Assembly: GCF_021391535.1 (NCBI RefSeq)
Contig: NZ_CP090066.1
Span: 186,001-250,000, forward strand
Reading direction: 5' to 3'
Origin: Aurantimonas sp. HBX-1
GTDB lineage: Bacteria; Pseudomonadota; Alphaproteobacteria; Rhizobiales; Rhizobiaceae
Length of the DNA stretch: 64,000 nucleotides
The translations under genes were made by a program, and so were the position numbers. Positions 53,592 to 61,950 of this stretch are shown here, piece after piece. Under the pieces are notes generated by a model. That model did not search any database. It was not told the origin of the DNA and saw only the letters and a program-made list of their open reading frames with translations. Each line of letters starts with the position of its first letter. Positions within the stretch are counted from its first letter, which is position 1.

Positions 53592-54514
53592 GCACGGCGC
53601 TTCTCGTTGCCATCCTGATGACCGTGGCGGCCGCCGCCACCCCGCTGCTGATCGCCGCGCTCGGCGAACTCGTCGCGGAAAAGTCCGGCGTCCTCAATCT
53701 CGGCGTCGAGGGGATGATGCTGATCGGTGCGGTCACCGCCTTCGCCGTCGCCGTCACCACCGGCATTCCGGCACTGGGCGCCGTCGCCGCGATGGCCGCC
53801 GGCGCGCTCGCCGCCGCGATCTTCGCGGTGCTGACGCTCGGCCTGATGGCCAACCAGGTGGCGACGGGCCTGGCGCTGACGATCTTCGGCACCGGCGTCT
53901 CGGCGCTGATCGGGGCGCCCTTCGTCGGCATCACCACGACGACGCTCGGGCCGATCTTTCCCGCCTCGCTCGCCGACGACCCGGTCTGGCGGGTGGTCTT
54001 CGGCCATTCGCCACTGGTTTATATCGGGCTGATCTTGACCTTCGCGGTCTGGTGGTTCCTCAAGCACAGCCGCGCCGGCCTGATCCTGCGGGCCGTCGGC
54101 GAGAGCGACGAGGCGGCCCATTCCATCGGCTATCCGGTGCTGACGGTGCGCACGCTGGCGGTGCTGTTCGGCGGCGCCATGGCGGGGCTCGGCGGGTCGT
54201 ACTACTCGCTGGTGCTGACGCCGATGTGGGCCGAGCGGCTGACCGCCGGACGCGGCTGGATCGCCATCGCACTGGTGGTCTTCGCCTCTTGGCGGCCGGG
54301 GCGGCTGCTGATCGGTGCCTATCTGTTCGGCCTCGTCATCACGCTCGAGCTTCAGGCGAAGGCCGCCGGCTTCAACTTCTTCGCGCCGGAATTCCTGTCG
54401 GCGCTGCCCTACCTCGCCACCGTCCTCGTCCTTGCCCTGATCTCCGCCGGCCGGCGGAGCGCCAGAACCGTCGCGCCGGCCTGTCTCGGCCGGCCGTTCC
54501 GGGCGAGCGCCTGA
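53588..54514 (+). CDS. Nucleoside/purine ABC importer permease 2
   Basis: A 308-aa inner-membrane permease partnering the previous one. Family segments: LLIAALGELVAEKSGVLNLG, GVEGMMLIGAVTAF, ANQVATGLALTIFGTGVSALIG, and the ATPase-contact loop with AVGESDEAAHSIGY. About eight hydrophobic segments. ATG at 53588 overlaps the upstream stop (ATGA). The binding-protein gene follows after 37 bp with its own ribosome site (AAAGGAG). Confidence 0.93.
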   Translation: MSTALLVAILMTVAAAATPLLIAALGELVAEKSGVLNLGVEGMMLIGAVTAFAVAVTTGIPALGAVAAMAAGALAAAIFAVLTLGLMANQVATGLALTIFGTGVSALIGAPFVGITTTTLGPIFPASLADDPVWRVVFGHSPLVYIGLILTFAVWWFLKHSRAGLILRAVGESDEAAHSIGYPVLTVRTLAVLFGGAMAGLGGSYYSLVLTPMWAERLTAGRGWIAIALVVFASWRPGRLLIGAYLFGLVITLELQAKAAGFNFFAPEFLSALPYLATVLVLALISAGRRSARTVAPACLGRPFRASA

Positions 54515-54551
54515 CCCACCCCCTGTCGCAACCCTTCAAAGGAGCCGTTTC

Positions 54552-55640
54552 ATGATCCACACCACCCGCCGCCGCCTGATGGCCGGCGCCATCACCGCGA
54601 TGGCCGCCCTCTCGCTCGGTCTGCCGGCCGTTGCCCAGGAGGCCAAGGACACGGTCAAGGCGGCCTTCGTCTATGTCGGCCCGGTCGGCGATTTCGGCTG
54701 GACCTACGCCCATGACCAGGGGCGCAAGTACCTGGAGGAGAAGCTCGGCGACAAGGTCGAGACCACCTATGTCGAGAACGTCGCCGAGGGGCCGGACGCC
54801 GAGCGCGTCATCCGCCAGCTCGCGCAGGACGGCAACGACATCATCTTCACCACCTCGTTCGGCTTCATGAACCCGACGATCAAGGTGGCCAAGCAGTTCC
54901 CGGACGTGAAGTTCGAGCACGCCACCGGCTACCAGACCGGCTCGGACAACATGGGCCTCTACAATTCGCGCTTCTACCAGGGCCGCGCCGTGCTCGGCAC
55001 CATCGCCGCGATGATGTCGAAGACCGGCAAGGCCGGCTATGTCGCCTCCTTCCCGATCCCGGAAGTGGTGATGGGCATCAACGCCTTCACGCTGGCGGCA
55101 CGCAAGGTGGACCCCGACTTCACCACGCAGGTCGTCTGGGTGAATTCCTGGTACGACCCGGCGAAGGAAGCCGACGCCACCAAGGCGCTGCTCAGCCAGG
55201 GCGCCGACGTCATCACCCAGCACACCGACTCGCCTGCGCCGCTGCAGGCCGCCGAGCAGGCCGGCGCCGTGGCCTTCGGCCAGGCCTGGGACATGACCAG
55301 CTTCGCGCCCAACGCCCACATGACGGCGATCGTCGACCAGTGGGGCCCGTATTACGTCAACCGGGTTCAGGCTCTGCTCGACGGCACCTGGGAGGCGGAC
55401 AATGTCTGGCTCGGCATGGCCGAGGGCGAGGTCGAGATGGCGCCGTTCAACGACAAGATGCCCGAGGACGTGAAGGCCGCCGCGCAGAAGATCATCGACG
55501 ACACCAAGGCCGGCACCTACGAGGTGTTCACCGGCCCGATCAACGACCAGTCGGGCGCGGAGAAGGTGCCGGCCGGCGAGGTGATCCCGGACGAGGATCT
55601 GCTGAAGATGGACTGGTACGTGGAAGGCGTGCAGAGCTGA
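54552..55640 (+). CDS. BMP-family substrate-binding protein of the purine importer
   Basis: A 362-aa periplasmic receptor of the basic-membrane-protein (PnrA-like) family that binds purine nucleosides or bases. Signal peptide 1-28 with a twin-Arg-like start (TRRRLMAG). Mature protein: AAFVYVGPVGDFGWTYAHDQ, IIFTTSFGFMNP, GRAVLGTIAAMMSKTGKAGY, INAFTLAARKVDP. Following the permeases and preceding urate oxidase, it fits uptake of xanthine, guanine or urate. The exact ligand cannot be read from the sequence. Confidence 0.92.
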   Translation: MIHTTRRRLMAGAITAMAALSLGLPAVAQEAKDTVKAAFVYVGPVGDFGWTYAHDQGRKYLEEKLGDKVETTYVENVAEGPDAERVIRQLAQDGNDIIFTTSFGFMNPTIKVAKQFPDVKFEHATGYQTGSDNMGLYNSRFYQGRAVLGTIAAMMSKTGKAGYVASFPIPEVVMGINAFTLAARKVDPDFTTQVVWVNSWYDPAKEADATKALLSQGADVITQHTDSPAPLQAAEQAGAVAFGQAWDMTSFAPNAHMTAIVDQWGPYYVNRVQALLDGTWEADNVWLGMAEGEVEMAPFNDKMPEDVKAAAQKIIDDTKAGTYEVFTGPINDQSGAEKVPAGEVIPDEDLLKMDWYVEGVQS

Positions 55641-55660
55641 GGCTCGGATCTGAGCAGTCG

Positions 55661-55726
55661 ATCCCCCGTTCTGAGGTGCAAAGCCGGTTGGAAGACCGGC
55701 TGAGCCTCGAAGGGCGGGGGACGCGG
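55661..55726 (+). terminator. Extended hairpin after the importer operon
   Basis: A core stem AGCCGGT/ACCGGCT (55682-55688 and 55695-55701, loop TGGAAG) is flanked by further pairing segments (TGAGG with CCTC, CCCCCG with CGGGGG), giving a long imperfect stem that begins about 20 nt after the stop of the binding protein. There is no T-run. It may end or stabilise the importer transcript. Confidence 0.4.
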
Positions 55727-55767
55727 TAGTGCCGCGGCATGATATCCGTCTCCGTTCGTGCCGAGAC

Positions 55768-55942
55768 ACCCCCCTCTGTCCTGCCGGACATCTCCCCCAC
55801 AAGGGGGGAGATTGGTAGCTTCGCCATACGCATCTGGTCTGCACCGCTGGTGCAGGCTTCGACATTGAAGGTCGGCAGCGGCGCATCTGCCGTTTCGATC
55901 TCCCCCCTTGTGGGGGAGATGTCCGGCAGGACAGAGGGGGGT
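55768..55942. repeat. 175-bp palindromic element with 45-bp perfect terminal inverted repeats
   Basis: The arms 55768-55812 and 55898-55942 are perfect reverse complements of 45 bp. Each arm holds its own hairpins (ATCTCCCCC-ACAA-GGGGGGAGAT and GTCC-TGCC-GGAC). The 85-bp centre has another palindrome, CTGCACC-GCT-GGTGCAG (55839-55855). No coding capacity. I recall this type of CTCCCCC...GGACAGAGGGGGG repeat as widespread between genes in Hyphomicrobiales. It behaves like a non-autonomous dispersed element. Confidence 0.8.
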
Positions 55943-56031
55943 AACCCGGGACGCGGCGCTTCCTGCCTGAAATCGACAGCCAACGCCGCCCGAACGCGGC
56001 TCAGCCCTCCACCCAAGGACCCCGACCTCGC

Positions 56032-57285
56032 ATGTGGACATACCTTTTCGAATGGCTGAGCTTCGGCGTGCGCTGGGTGCACGTCATCACCGCCATCGCC
56101 TGGGTCGGATCGTCCTTCTATTTCATCGCGCTGGATCTCGGCCTGCGCCGGTCGCGGCAGCTTCCCGAGGGCGTCGGCGGCGAGGCCTGGCAGGTCCATG
56201 GCGGCGGCTTCTACCACGTGCAGAAATACATGGTCGCGCCGCCGCACATGCCGGAGGACCTGACCTGGTTCAAATGGGAGAGCTACTCGACGTGGCTCTC
56301 CGGCGCGGCGCTGCTGTTCCTCGTCTACTATCTCGGGGCGGAGCTCTACCTCATCGACCCCGCGAAGGCCGACCTGCCGGTCTGGGGCGCCACCGCCATC
56401 GGGATCGGCGGCCTGGCGCTCGGCTGGGTCGTCTATGACGGGCTCTGCAAGTCGCCGCTGAAGAACAACGACACGGCGCTGCTGGCGGCGCTCTTCGTCT
56501 ACGTGGTGGCGGCGAGCTTCCTGTTCTCCCTAGTCTTCTCCGGCCGCGGCGCGATGCTGCATACCGGCGCGATGATCGCGACGATCATGACCGCCAACGT
56601 CTTCCTCACCATCATCCCCAACCAGACCATCGTCGTCGCCGACCTGAAGGCCGGCCGCACCCCGGAAGCCCGCCTCGGCAAGGAGGCCAAGCAGCGCTCG
56701 CTGCACAACAACTACCTGACGCTGCCGGTCATCTTCCTGATGCTCTCGAACCATTATCCGCTCTCCTTCGCCACCGAGTGGAACTGGGCGATCGCCGGGC
56801 TGGTGCTGCTGATCGGGGCGGTGATCCGGCACTTCTTCAACACGATGCACGCGACGGGAAAGCAGCTCTGGTGGTGCTGGGTCGTCGCCGGCGTGCTGTT
56901 TGCCGCCGTCATCACGCTCTCGGGCGCGCCGGGCTGGCGCGGCGCAGAGGAGGCCGAGGCGGCGCGCTCGCTGCAGGGCGATCCGGCGGTGGCGCTGATG
57001 GCCTCGCCGCTGATGGCGGATGTGGAAATGATCGTTCAGTCGCGCTGCTCGATGTGCCACGCCGCCGAGCCGCTCTGGCCGGGCATCGGCCATGCGCCGA
57101 AGGATGTCCGGCTCGAAAGCCGCGACGACATCGTCCACTACGCCGCGCTGATCGAGCGGCAGGCGGTGCGCAGCATCGCGATGCCGCCCGGCAACGTCAC
57201 CGGGCTCGAACCGGCGGAACGGGAAACGCTGGCGCGCTGGATCGCTGCCGGTTCCGGACGCTACGTCGCGGTGGCGGCGCGATGA
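56032..57285 (+). CDS. puuD: Membrane-bound urate oxidase with cytochrome c domain
   Basis: A 417-aa protein oxidising urate to 5-hydroxyisourate and passing electrons to the respiratory chain instead of making peroxide. About eight membrane helices fill residues 10-300. Typical: WVHVITAIAWVGSSFYFIALD near the start, VHGGGFYHVQKYMVAP, HTGAMIATIMTANVF. A C-terminal haem c site CSMCH is at 339-343 with the likely axial Met in AMPPGNVTGL. It replaces soluble uricase. The stop overlaps guaD (ATGA, 57282-57285). Confidence 0.94.
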   Translation: MWTYLFEWLSFGVRWVHVITAIAWVGSSFYFIALDLGLRRSRQLPEGVGGEAWQVHGGGFYHVQKYMVAPPHMPEDLTWFKWESYSTWLSGAALLFLVYYLGAELYLIDPAKADLPVWGATAIGIGGLALGWVVYDGLCKSPLKNNDTALLAALFVYVVAASFLFSLVFSGRGAMLHTGAMIATIMTANVFLTIIPNQTIVVADLKAGRTPEARLGKEAKQRSLHNNYLTLPVIFLMLSNHYPLSFATEWNWAIAGLVLLIGAVIRHFFNTMHATGKQLWWCWVVAGVLFAAVITLSGAPGWRGAEEAEAARSLQGDPAVALMASPLMADVEMIVQSRCSMCHAAEPLWPGIGHAPKDVRLESRDDIVHYAALIERQAVRSIAMPPGNVTGLEPAERETLARWIAAGSGRYVAVAAR

Positions 57286-58673
57286 GCTCGGCCGGCGCCA
57301 GCCGCGCCATACGCGGCCGTCTCCTCTCCTTCGACGCCGATCCGCGCGACGAGGAGATCGGCCGCGCCGTCCGCTACATCGAAGACGGGCTGGTGGTGAT
57401 CGAGAAGGGGCTGATCCGCGAGGTCGGCGAGGCGAGCGGCCTGCTGAAGCGGCTGCGCCCGGACACCGTCGTGGTCGACCACCGGCCGCATCTGGTGCTG
57501 CCGGGCTTCATCGACCCGCATCTGCACATGCCGCAGACCCAGGTCATCGCCTCCTACGGCGCCGAGCTGATGGAATGGCTGGCGAAATACACCTTTCCGG
57601 AAGAAAGCCGTTACGGCGATCCGGCGGTCGCCGCTTCCGCCTCGCGCTTCCTGCTCGACGAGCTGCTGGCGAGCGGCACGACCACCGCCGGCGTCTTCTG
57701 CACCAGCCATCCGGAAAGCGTCGAGGCGTTCTTCGCCGAGGCGGCGGAGCGCCGGATGCGCATGGTCGCCGGCAAGGTGATGATGGACCGCAACGGCCCG
57801 CCGGCGCTGCTCGACACGCCCGAAACCGGCTACCAGCAGTCGCGCGAGCTGATCCGCCGCTGGCACGGCAAGGGCCGGCTTTCCTACGCCATCACCCCGC
57901 GCTTTGCGCCGACCTCGAGCGAGATGCAGCTGGAGGCGGCCGAGGCGCTGGCGAGCGAATTCCCCGACATGCACATCCAGACGCATCTGTCGGAGAACGA
58001 GGCGGAGATCGCCTTCGTGCGCGAGGCGTTCCCGTGGTCGAAGGATTACACCGAAGTCTACGAGCGCTACGGGCTGGTGCGCGAGAAGGCGATGTTCGGC
58101 CACTGCATCCACCTGTCGGCGCGTGAGCTTGCGGCGCTGTCGGCCGGCGGCGCGACGGCGGTGTTCTGCCCGACCTCGAATCTCTTCCTCGGCTCCGGCC
58201 TGTTCGACCGCGAGTCGATGCGCGCGGCCGACATCAAGGTTGGCCTCGCCACCGACATCGGCGGCGGCACCAGCTACTCGATGCTGCGGACCGCCGCGGA
58301 GGCCTACAAGGTGCTGGCGCTGCGCGGCCAGAAGCTGCCGGCGCTCGAGGCCTTCCACATGATGACCGCCGGCAACGCCGAGGCGATGGGCCTCGACAGC
58401 CGGATCGGCCGCCTCGTGCCCGGCCACGAGGCCGATCTCGTGGTGCTCGACAGTTCCGCCACGACGGCGATGCGGCGGCGGATGGAGCGCGTCGAGACGC
58501 TGGAGGAGGAGCTGTTCGCGCTGATGATCCTCGGCGACGAGCGCGCGACGGTGGCGACCTACGTGCTCGGCGAGCCGGCCTACGAGCGCGGCGCGGCGCG
58601 GCGGCAGCTGCCGGCGCGGCAGGACCATGCCCCGCCGCAGGCTGCCCCGGGCGCAGGGGAATCGGCGCAATAG
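57282..58673 (+). CDS. guaD: Guanine deaminase
   Basis: A 463-aa amidohydrolase converting guanine to xanthine and ammonia. Zinc ligands: GFIDPHLHMPQTQVIASYG (HxH), HIQTHLSENEAEI, FGHCIHLS and GLATDIGGGTSYS. Also characteristic: LMEWLAKYTFPEESRY and FCPTSNLFLGSGLFD. A Pro/Ala/Gln-rich tail of about 25 residues is extra. Coupled to puuD by ATGA overlap, it supplies xanthine to XdhAB. Confidence 0.96.
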   Translation: MSSAGASRAIRGRLLSFDADPRDEEIGRAVRYIEDGLVVIEKGLIREVGEASGLLKRLRPDTVVVDHRPHLVLPGFIDPHLHMPQTQVIASYGAELMEWLAKYTFPEESRYGDPAVAASASRFLLDELLASGTTTAGVFCTSHPESVEAFFAEAAERRMRMVAGKVMMDRNGPPALLDTPETGYQQSRELIRRWHGKGRLSYAITPRFAPTSSEMQLEAAEALASEFPDMHIQTHLSENEAEIAFVREAFPWSKDYTEVYERYGLVREKAMFGHCIHLSARELAALSAGGATAVFCPTSNLFLGSGLFDRESMRAADIKVGLATDIGGGTSYSMLRTAAEAYKVLALRGQKLPALEAFHMMTAGNAEAMGLDSRIGRLVPGHEADLVVLDSSATTAMRRRMERVETLEEELFALMILGDERATVATYVLGEPAYERGAARRQLPARQDHAPPQAAPGAGESAQ

Positions 58674-58832
58674 GCGCGGCCCGGCGGCCGTCCGCCGCAG
58701 CTTCCGAAATCGCCGATTGGCAGCAGAAATCGTCCGCGAACCGCGACAAATCGCCGAAAGCGGCTATCTGCTTCCGCAAGCCCCTGCCGCCATCGCGGCG
58801 GCGGCTCGCGAAATCGGTGAAGGAGGCATGGC

Positions 58833-59681
58833 ATGCGACTGGTGCGTTACGGTGAAAGCGGTTCGGAGAAGCCGGGACTGATCGACGACGAGAATATCCT
58901 GCGGGACCTGTCGGAGGAAATCGACGACGTGGCCGGCGAGGCGCTGTCTCGGGCTACCCTCGACAAGCTCCGGGCGATCAATCCCAAGGCGCTCGCCAAG
59001 GCCGACCCGTCGCATCGCATCGGGCCCTGCGTCGGCCGCGTCGGCCACTTCATCGCCGTCGGCCTGAACTATGCCGATCACGCCAAGGAATCCGGGATGG
59101 AGATCCCGAAGGAGCCGATCCTCTTCAACAAGGCACCGTCCTGCATTGTCGGGCCGCATGACGACGTCATCGTGCCGAAGGGCTCGGACCGGCTCGACTG
59201 GGAGGTCGAGATCGCTATCGTTATCGGCGAGGAGGCGCTCTACGTCTCCGAGGACCAGGCGATGGACCACGTCGCCGGCTTCTGCCTGTGCAACGATGTC
59301 TCCGAGCGCACCTTCCAGGCGCAGCGCGGCGGCCAATGGATGAAGGGCAAGAGCGCCCCGACCTTCGGCCCGCTCGGCCCCTGGCTGGTGACGCCCGACG
59401 AGCTCGGCGACCCGCAGGCGGTCGACCTCTGGCTCGACGTCAACGGCGAGCGGATGCAGACCGGCTCGACCAAGACGATGATCTTCGGCGTCAAGACGCT
59501 GGTCTCCTACATCTCGCAGTTCATGCGGCTGATGCCGGGCGACGTCATCACCACCGGCACGCCCCCCGGCGTCGGCATGGGCATGAAGCCGGAGCGCTAT
59601 CTGAAGCCGGGCGACGTCATCTCCCTCGGCGGCAAGGGCCTCGGCGAGCAGCGCCAGACGGTCCGCGCCTACGCCGGCTAG
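58833..59681 (+). CDS. Fumarylacetoacetate hydrolase family protein
   Basis: A 282-aa enzyme of the FAH superfamily, hydrolysing or splitting 2-oxo or diketo acids with a divalent metal. Metal-site segments: AVGLNYADHAKESGM, DWEVEIAIVIGEEALYV (Glu ligands), NDVSERTFQAQRGGQW, TGTPPGVGMGMKP. Close relatives are labelled 2,4-diketo-3-deoxy-fuconate hydrolase or, less securely, ureidoglycolate lyase. Since a cupin-type AllA is already present, the second label would be redundant. ATG at 58833 follows AAGGAGG; an ATG at 58828 is too close to it. It starts 159 bp after guaD. Confidence 0.87.
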   Translation: MRLVRYGESGSEKPGLIDDENILRDLSEEIDDVAGEALSRATLDKLRAINPKALAKADPSHRIGPCVGRVGHFIAVGLNYADHAKESGMEIPKEPILFNKAPSCIVGPHDDVIVPKGSDRLDWEVEIAIVIGEEALYVSEDQAMDHVAGFCLCNDVSERTFQAQRGGQWMKGKSAPTFGPLGPWLVTPDELGDPQAVDLWLDVNGERMQTGSTKTMIFGVKTLVSYISQFMRLMPGDVITTGTPPGVGMGMKPERYLKPGDVISLGGKGLGEQRQTVRAYAG

Positions 59682-59858
59682 CGGCAGGGCCGCAGTCTTT
59701 TGCCCTGCGAAGGGAACCAGCCCGCGCGACCGGGCTTAAACCTAGAGCGGGTGAAGTCGCGCGGCTGGTCGTCGCGAACAGTGGCGCCGCGCCCGCCATC
59801 GCCATGTCGCCGGAGCGCGATACGGCGATGGCCGTGCGATCAATTCGGGAAAGTTCTC

Positions 59859-61922
59859 ATGGACGACGCTATCCAGATGCCGCGCAAGCGGGCCAAGCCG
59901 CGTCAGCCCGCAGCCGGGTCCAGTCTTCTGCCCCAGCCGCGGGAAGGGGAAGAGGCGCTGCTGGCGCTGGCCGCCAACCGGGTGGTCATCGAGGGAGTCG
60001 CGCCGGAGGTCGACGGCGGCCGCTTCGCCGTCAAGCGCGCCGAGGGCGAGCCGCTGGTCGTCTCGGCCGACGTGTTCAGCGACGGCCACGACAAGATCGC
60101 CGCGGCGGTGGTTTACGGGCCGGCCGACGCGGAGGAGAGCTGGGCGGAAGTCCCGCTCGCCTTCATCGTCAACGACCGCTGGTCGGCGGAGATCGTCTTC
60201 GACAAGGCCGGTCCCTATCGCTACTCGATCATCGCCTGGCGCGACCTCTATGCGACGTGGCGCGACGAGGCGAAGAAGAAGCGCGACGCCGGCCAGAACA
60301 TCCAGCTGGAACTCATCGAGGCACGCGAACTGGTGAAGGCCGCCCGCGACTCGGGGCGCGGTTCGCGCGACGACCAGAAATCCCTGCAGAAGCTCGAGGA
60401 AAAGCTCGAGAAACTCGGCGCCCAGAACGATCTCGACGGCCAGTACGCGCTGATGCAGGCGCCCGAGACGATCGCGCTGCTGGCGGCGGCCGGCCACCGG
60501 ACCAACCTGTCGCATTACGCCGGCAAGGTCCCGGTGTGGGTCGACCGGCCGGCGGCGGCCTTCTCGGCGTGGTACGAGCTGATGCCGCGCTCGCAGTCCG
60601 GCGACGTCAACCGCCACGGCACGTTCGACGACGTCATCAAGCGCCTGCCCGACATCGAGGAAATGGGCTTCGACGTCCTGTATTTCCCGCCGATCCACCC
60701 GATCGGCAAGGTCAACCGCAAGGGCAAGAACAACACGCTGACGCCGGGCCCCGACGATCCGGGCAGCCCCTACGCGATAGGCTCGGCCGAAGGCGGGCAC
60801 GACGCGATCCATCCCGAACTCGGCACGTTCGAGGATTTCGCCCGGCTGATCGAGGCGGCGAAGGGACACGGGCTGGAGATCGCGCTCGACTTCGCCATAC
60901 AGTGCTCGCCCGACCATCCGTGGATCCGCGAGCACCCGGAATGGTTCGACTGGCGGCCGGACGGCACGATCCAGTATGCCGAGAACCCGCCGAAGAAATA
61001 CGAGGACATCGTCAACGTCCATTTCTACCGCGGGGCCCTGCCGTCGATCTGGTACCAGCTGCGCGACATCGTGCTGTTCTGGCTGGACAAGGGCGTGCGG
61101 ATCTTCCGCGTCGACAACCCGCACACCAAGCCGTTCCCGTTCTGGGAATGGATGATCGCCGAAGTGCGCAAGGTCGATCCCGGCGTCGTCTTCCTCGCCG
61201 AGGCGTTTACCCGCCCGAAGGTGATGAAGCGGCTCGCCAAGGTCGGCTACAACCAGTCCTATTCCTACTTCACCTGGCGCAACACCAAGTTCGAGCTGCA
61301 GGAATATCTGACAGAGCTGACGCAGGACGACTGCGCCGAGTACATGCGCCCGAACTTCTTCGTCAACACGCCGGACATCAACCCGCTGTATCTGCAGGTC
61401 AGCGGCCGGCCGGGCTTCCGCACGCGGCTGGCGCTGGCGGCGACGATGGCGGGCAACTACGGCATCTATTCCGGCTTCGAGCTGTGCGAGTTCCTGCCCG
61501 TGCCGGGCAAGGAGGAGTATCTCAACTCCGAGAAATACGAGATCCGCGCCTTCGACTGGAAGGCGCCGGGCAACATCCGCGACGACATCGCCTTCTTCAA
61601 CCGGCTGCGCCGCAGCGAGCCGGCGATGCGCGACTTCCGCAACCTGGCGTTCTTCAATTTCTGGAACGACAACATCGTCTACTATGCCAAGCGCACGGCG
61701 GACCTCTCATCGTTCCTGCTGTTCGCCGTGACGCTCGACCCGCATGCGCCACAGGGCGGACACTTCGAAGTGCCACTGTGGGAACTCGGGCTGCCGGACG
61801 ACGGCACGGTGATGGTCGAGGACATGGTCACCGGCCAGAGCTTCGTCTGGCGCGGCAAGATCCAGCATTGGTGGATGAACCCGCACGACCGGCCCTATGC
61901 CGTCTTCAAGATCACACGCTGA
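59859..61922 (+). CDS. glgE: Alpha-1,4-glucan:maltose-1-phosphate maltosyltransferase
   Basis: A 687-aa GH13 enzyme transferring maltosyl units from maltose-1-phosphate to alpha-1,4-glucan. After a basic N-terminus, an N-domain (about 35-140) and a charged helical hairpin rich in Lys/Glu/Arg near 145-200, the barrel carries VLYFPPIHPIGKVNRKGKNN, the nucleophile Asp in IFRVDNPHTKPFPFWEW and acid/base Glu in FLAEAFTRP. Typical GlgE also shows YFTWRNTKFELQEYL. The ATG at 59859 follows GGGAAAG. The TreS fusion starts 28 bp after the stop. Confidence 0.96.
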   Translation: MDDAIQMPRKRAKPRQPAAGSSLLPQPREGEEALLALAANRVVIEGVAPEVDGGRFAVKRAEGEPLVVSADVFSDGHDKIAAAVVYGPADAEESWAEVPLAFIVNDRWSAEIVFDKAGPYRYSIIAWRDLYATWRDEAKKKRDAGQNIQLELIEARELVKAARDSGRGSRDDQKSLQKLEEKLEKLGAQNDLDGQYALMQAPETIALLAAAGHRTNLSHYAGKVPVWVDRPAAAFSAWYELMPRSQSGDVNRHGTFDDVIKRLPDIEEMGFDVLYFPPIHPIGKVNRKGKNNTLTPGPDDPGSPYAIGSAEGGHDAIHPELGTFEDFARLIEAAKGHGLEIALDFAIQCSPDHPWIREHPEWFDWRPDGTIQYAENPPKKYEDIVNVHFYRGALPSIWYQLRDIVLFWLDKGVRIFRVDNPHTKPFPFWEWMIAEVRKVDPGVVFLAEAFTRPKVMKRLAKVGYNQSYSYFTWRNTKFELQEYLTELTQDDCAEYMRPNFFVNTPDINPLYLQVSGRPGFRTRLALAATMAGNYGIYSGFELCEFLPVPGKEEYLNSEKYEIRAFDWKAPGNIRDDIAFFNRLRRSEPAMRDFRNLAFFNFWNDNIVYYAKRTADLSSFLLFAVTLDPHAPQGGHFEVPLWELGLPDDGTVMVEDMVTGQSFVWRGKIQHWWMNPHDRPYAVFKITR

Positions 61923-61950
61923 CACTCAAGAGCGAAAGCCACTCTCTCCG

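Larger units (their letters stand above)
55641..56031. other. Gap of 391 bp between importer and puuD
   Basis: No gene. It contains an extended hairpin at 55661-55726 and the 175-bp palindromic element at 55768-55942. A promoter for puuD would have to lie in or after the element. None was obvious by eye. Confidence 0.65.

Noticed and set aside
55839..55855. CTGCACC-GCT-GGTGCAG as an NtrC site for puuD
   Set aside because: The half-sites look right, but the spacer is 3 nt where NtrC sites have 5, and it lies in the centre of a dispersed repeat element, so it is better explained as part of that element.
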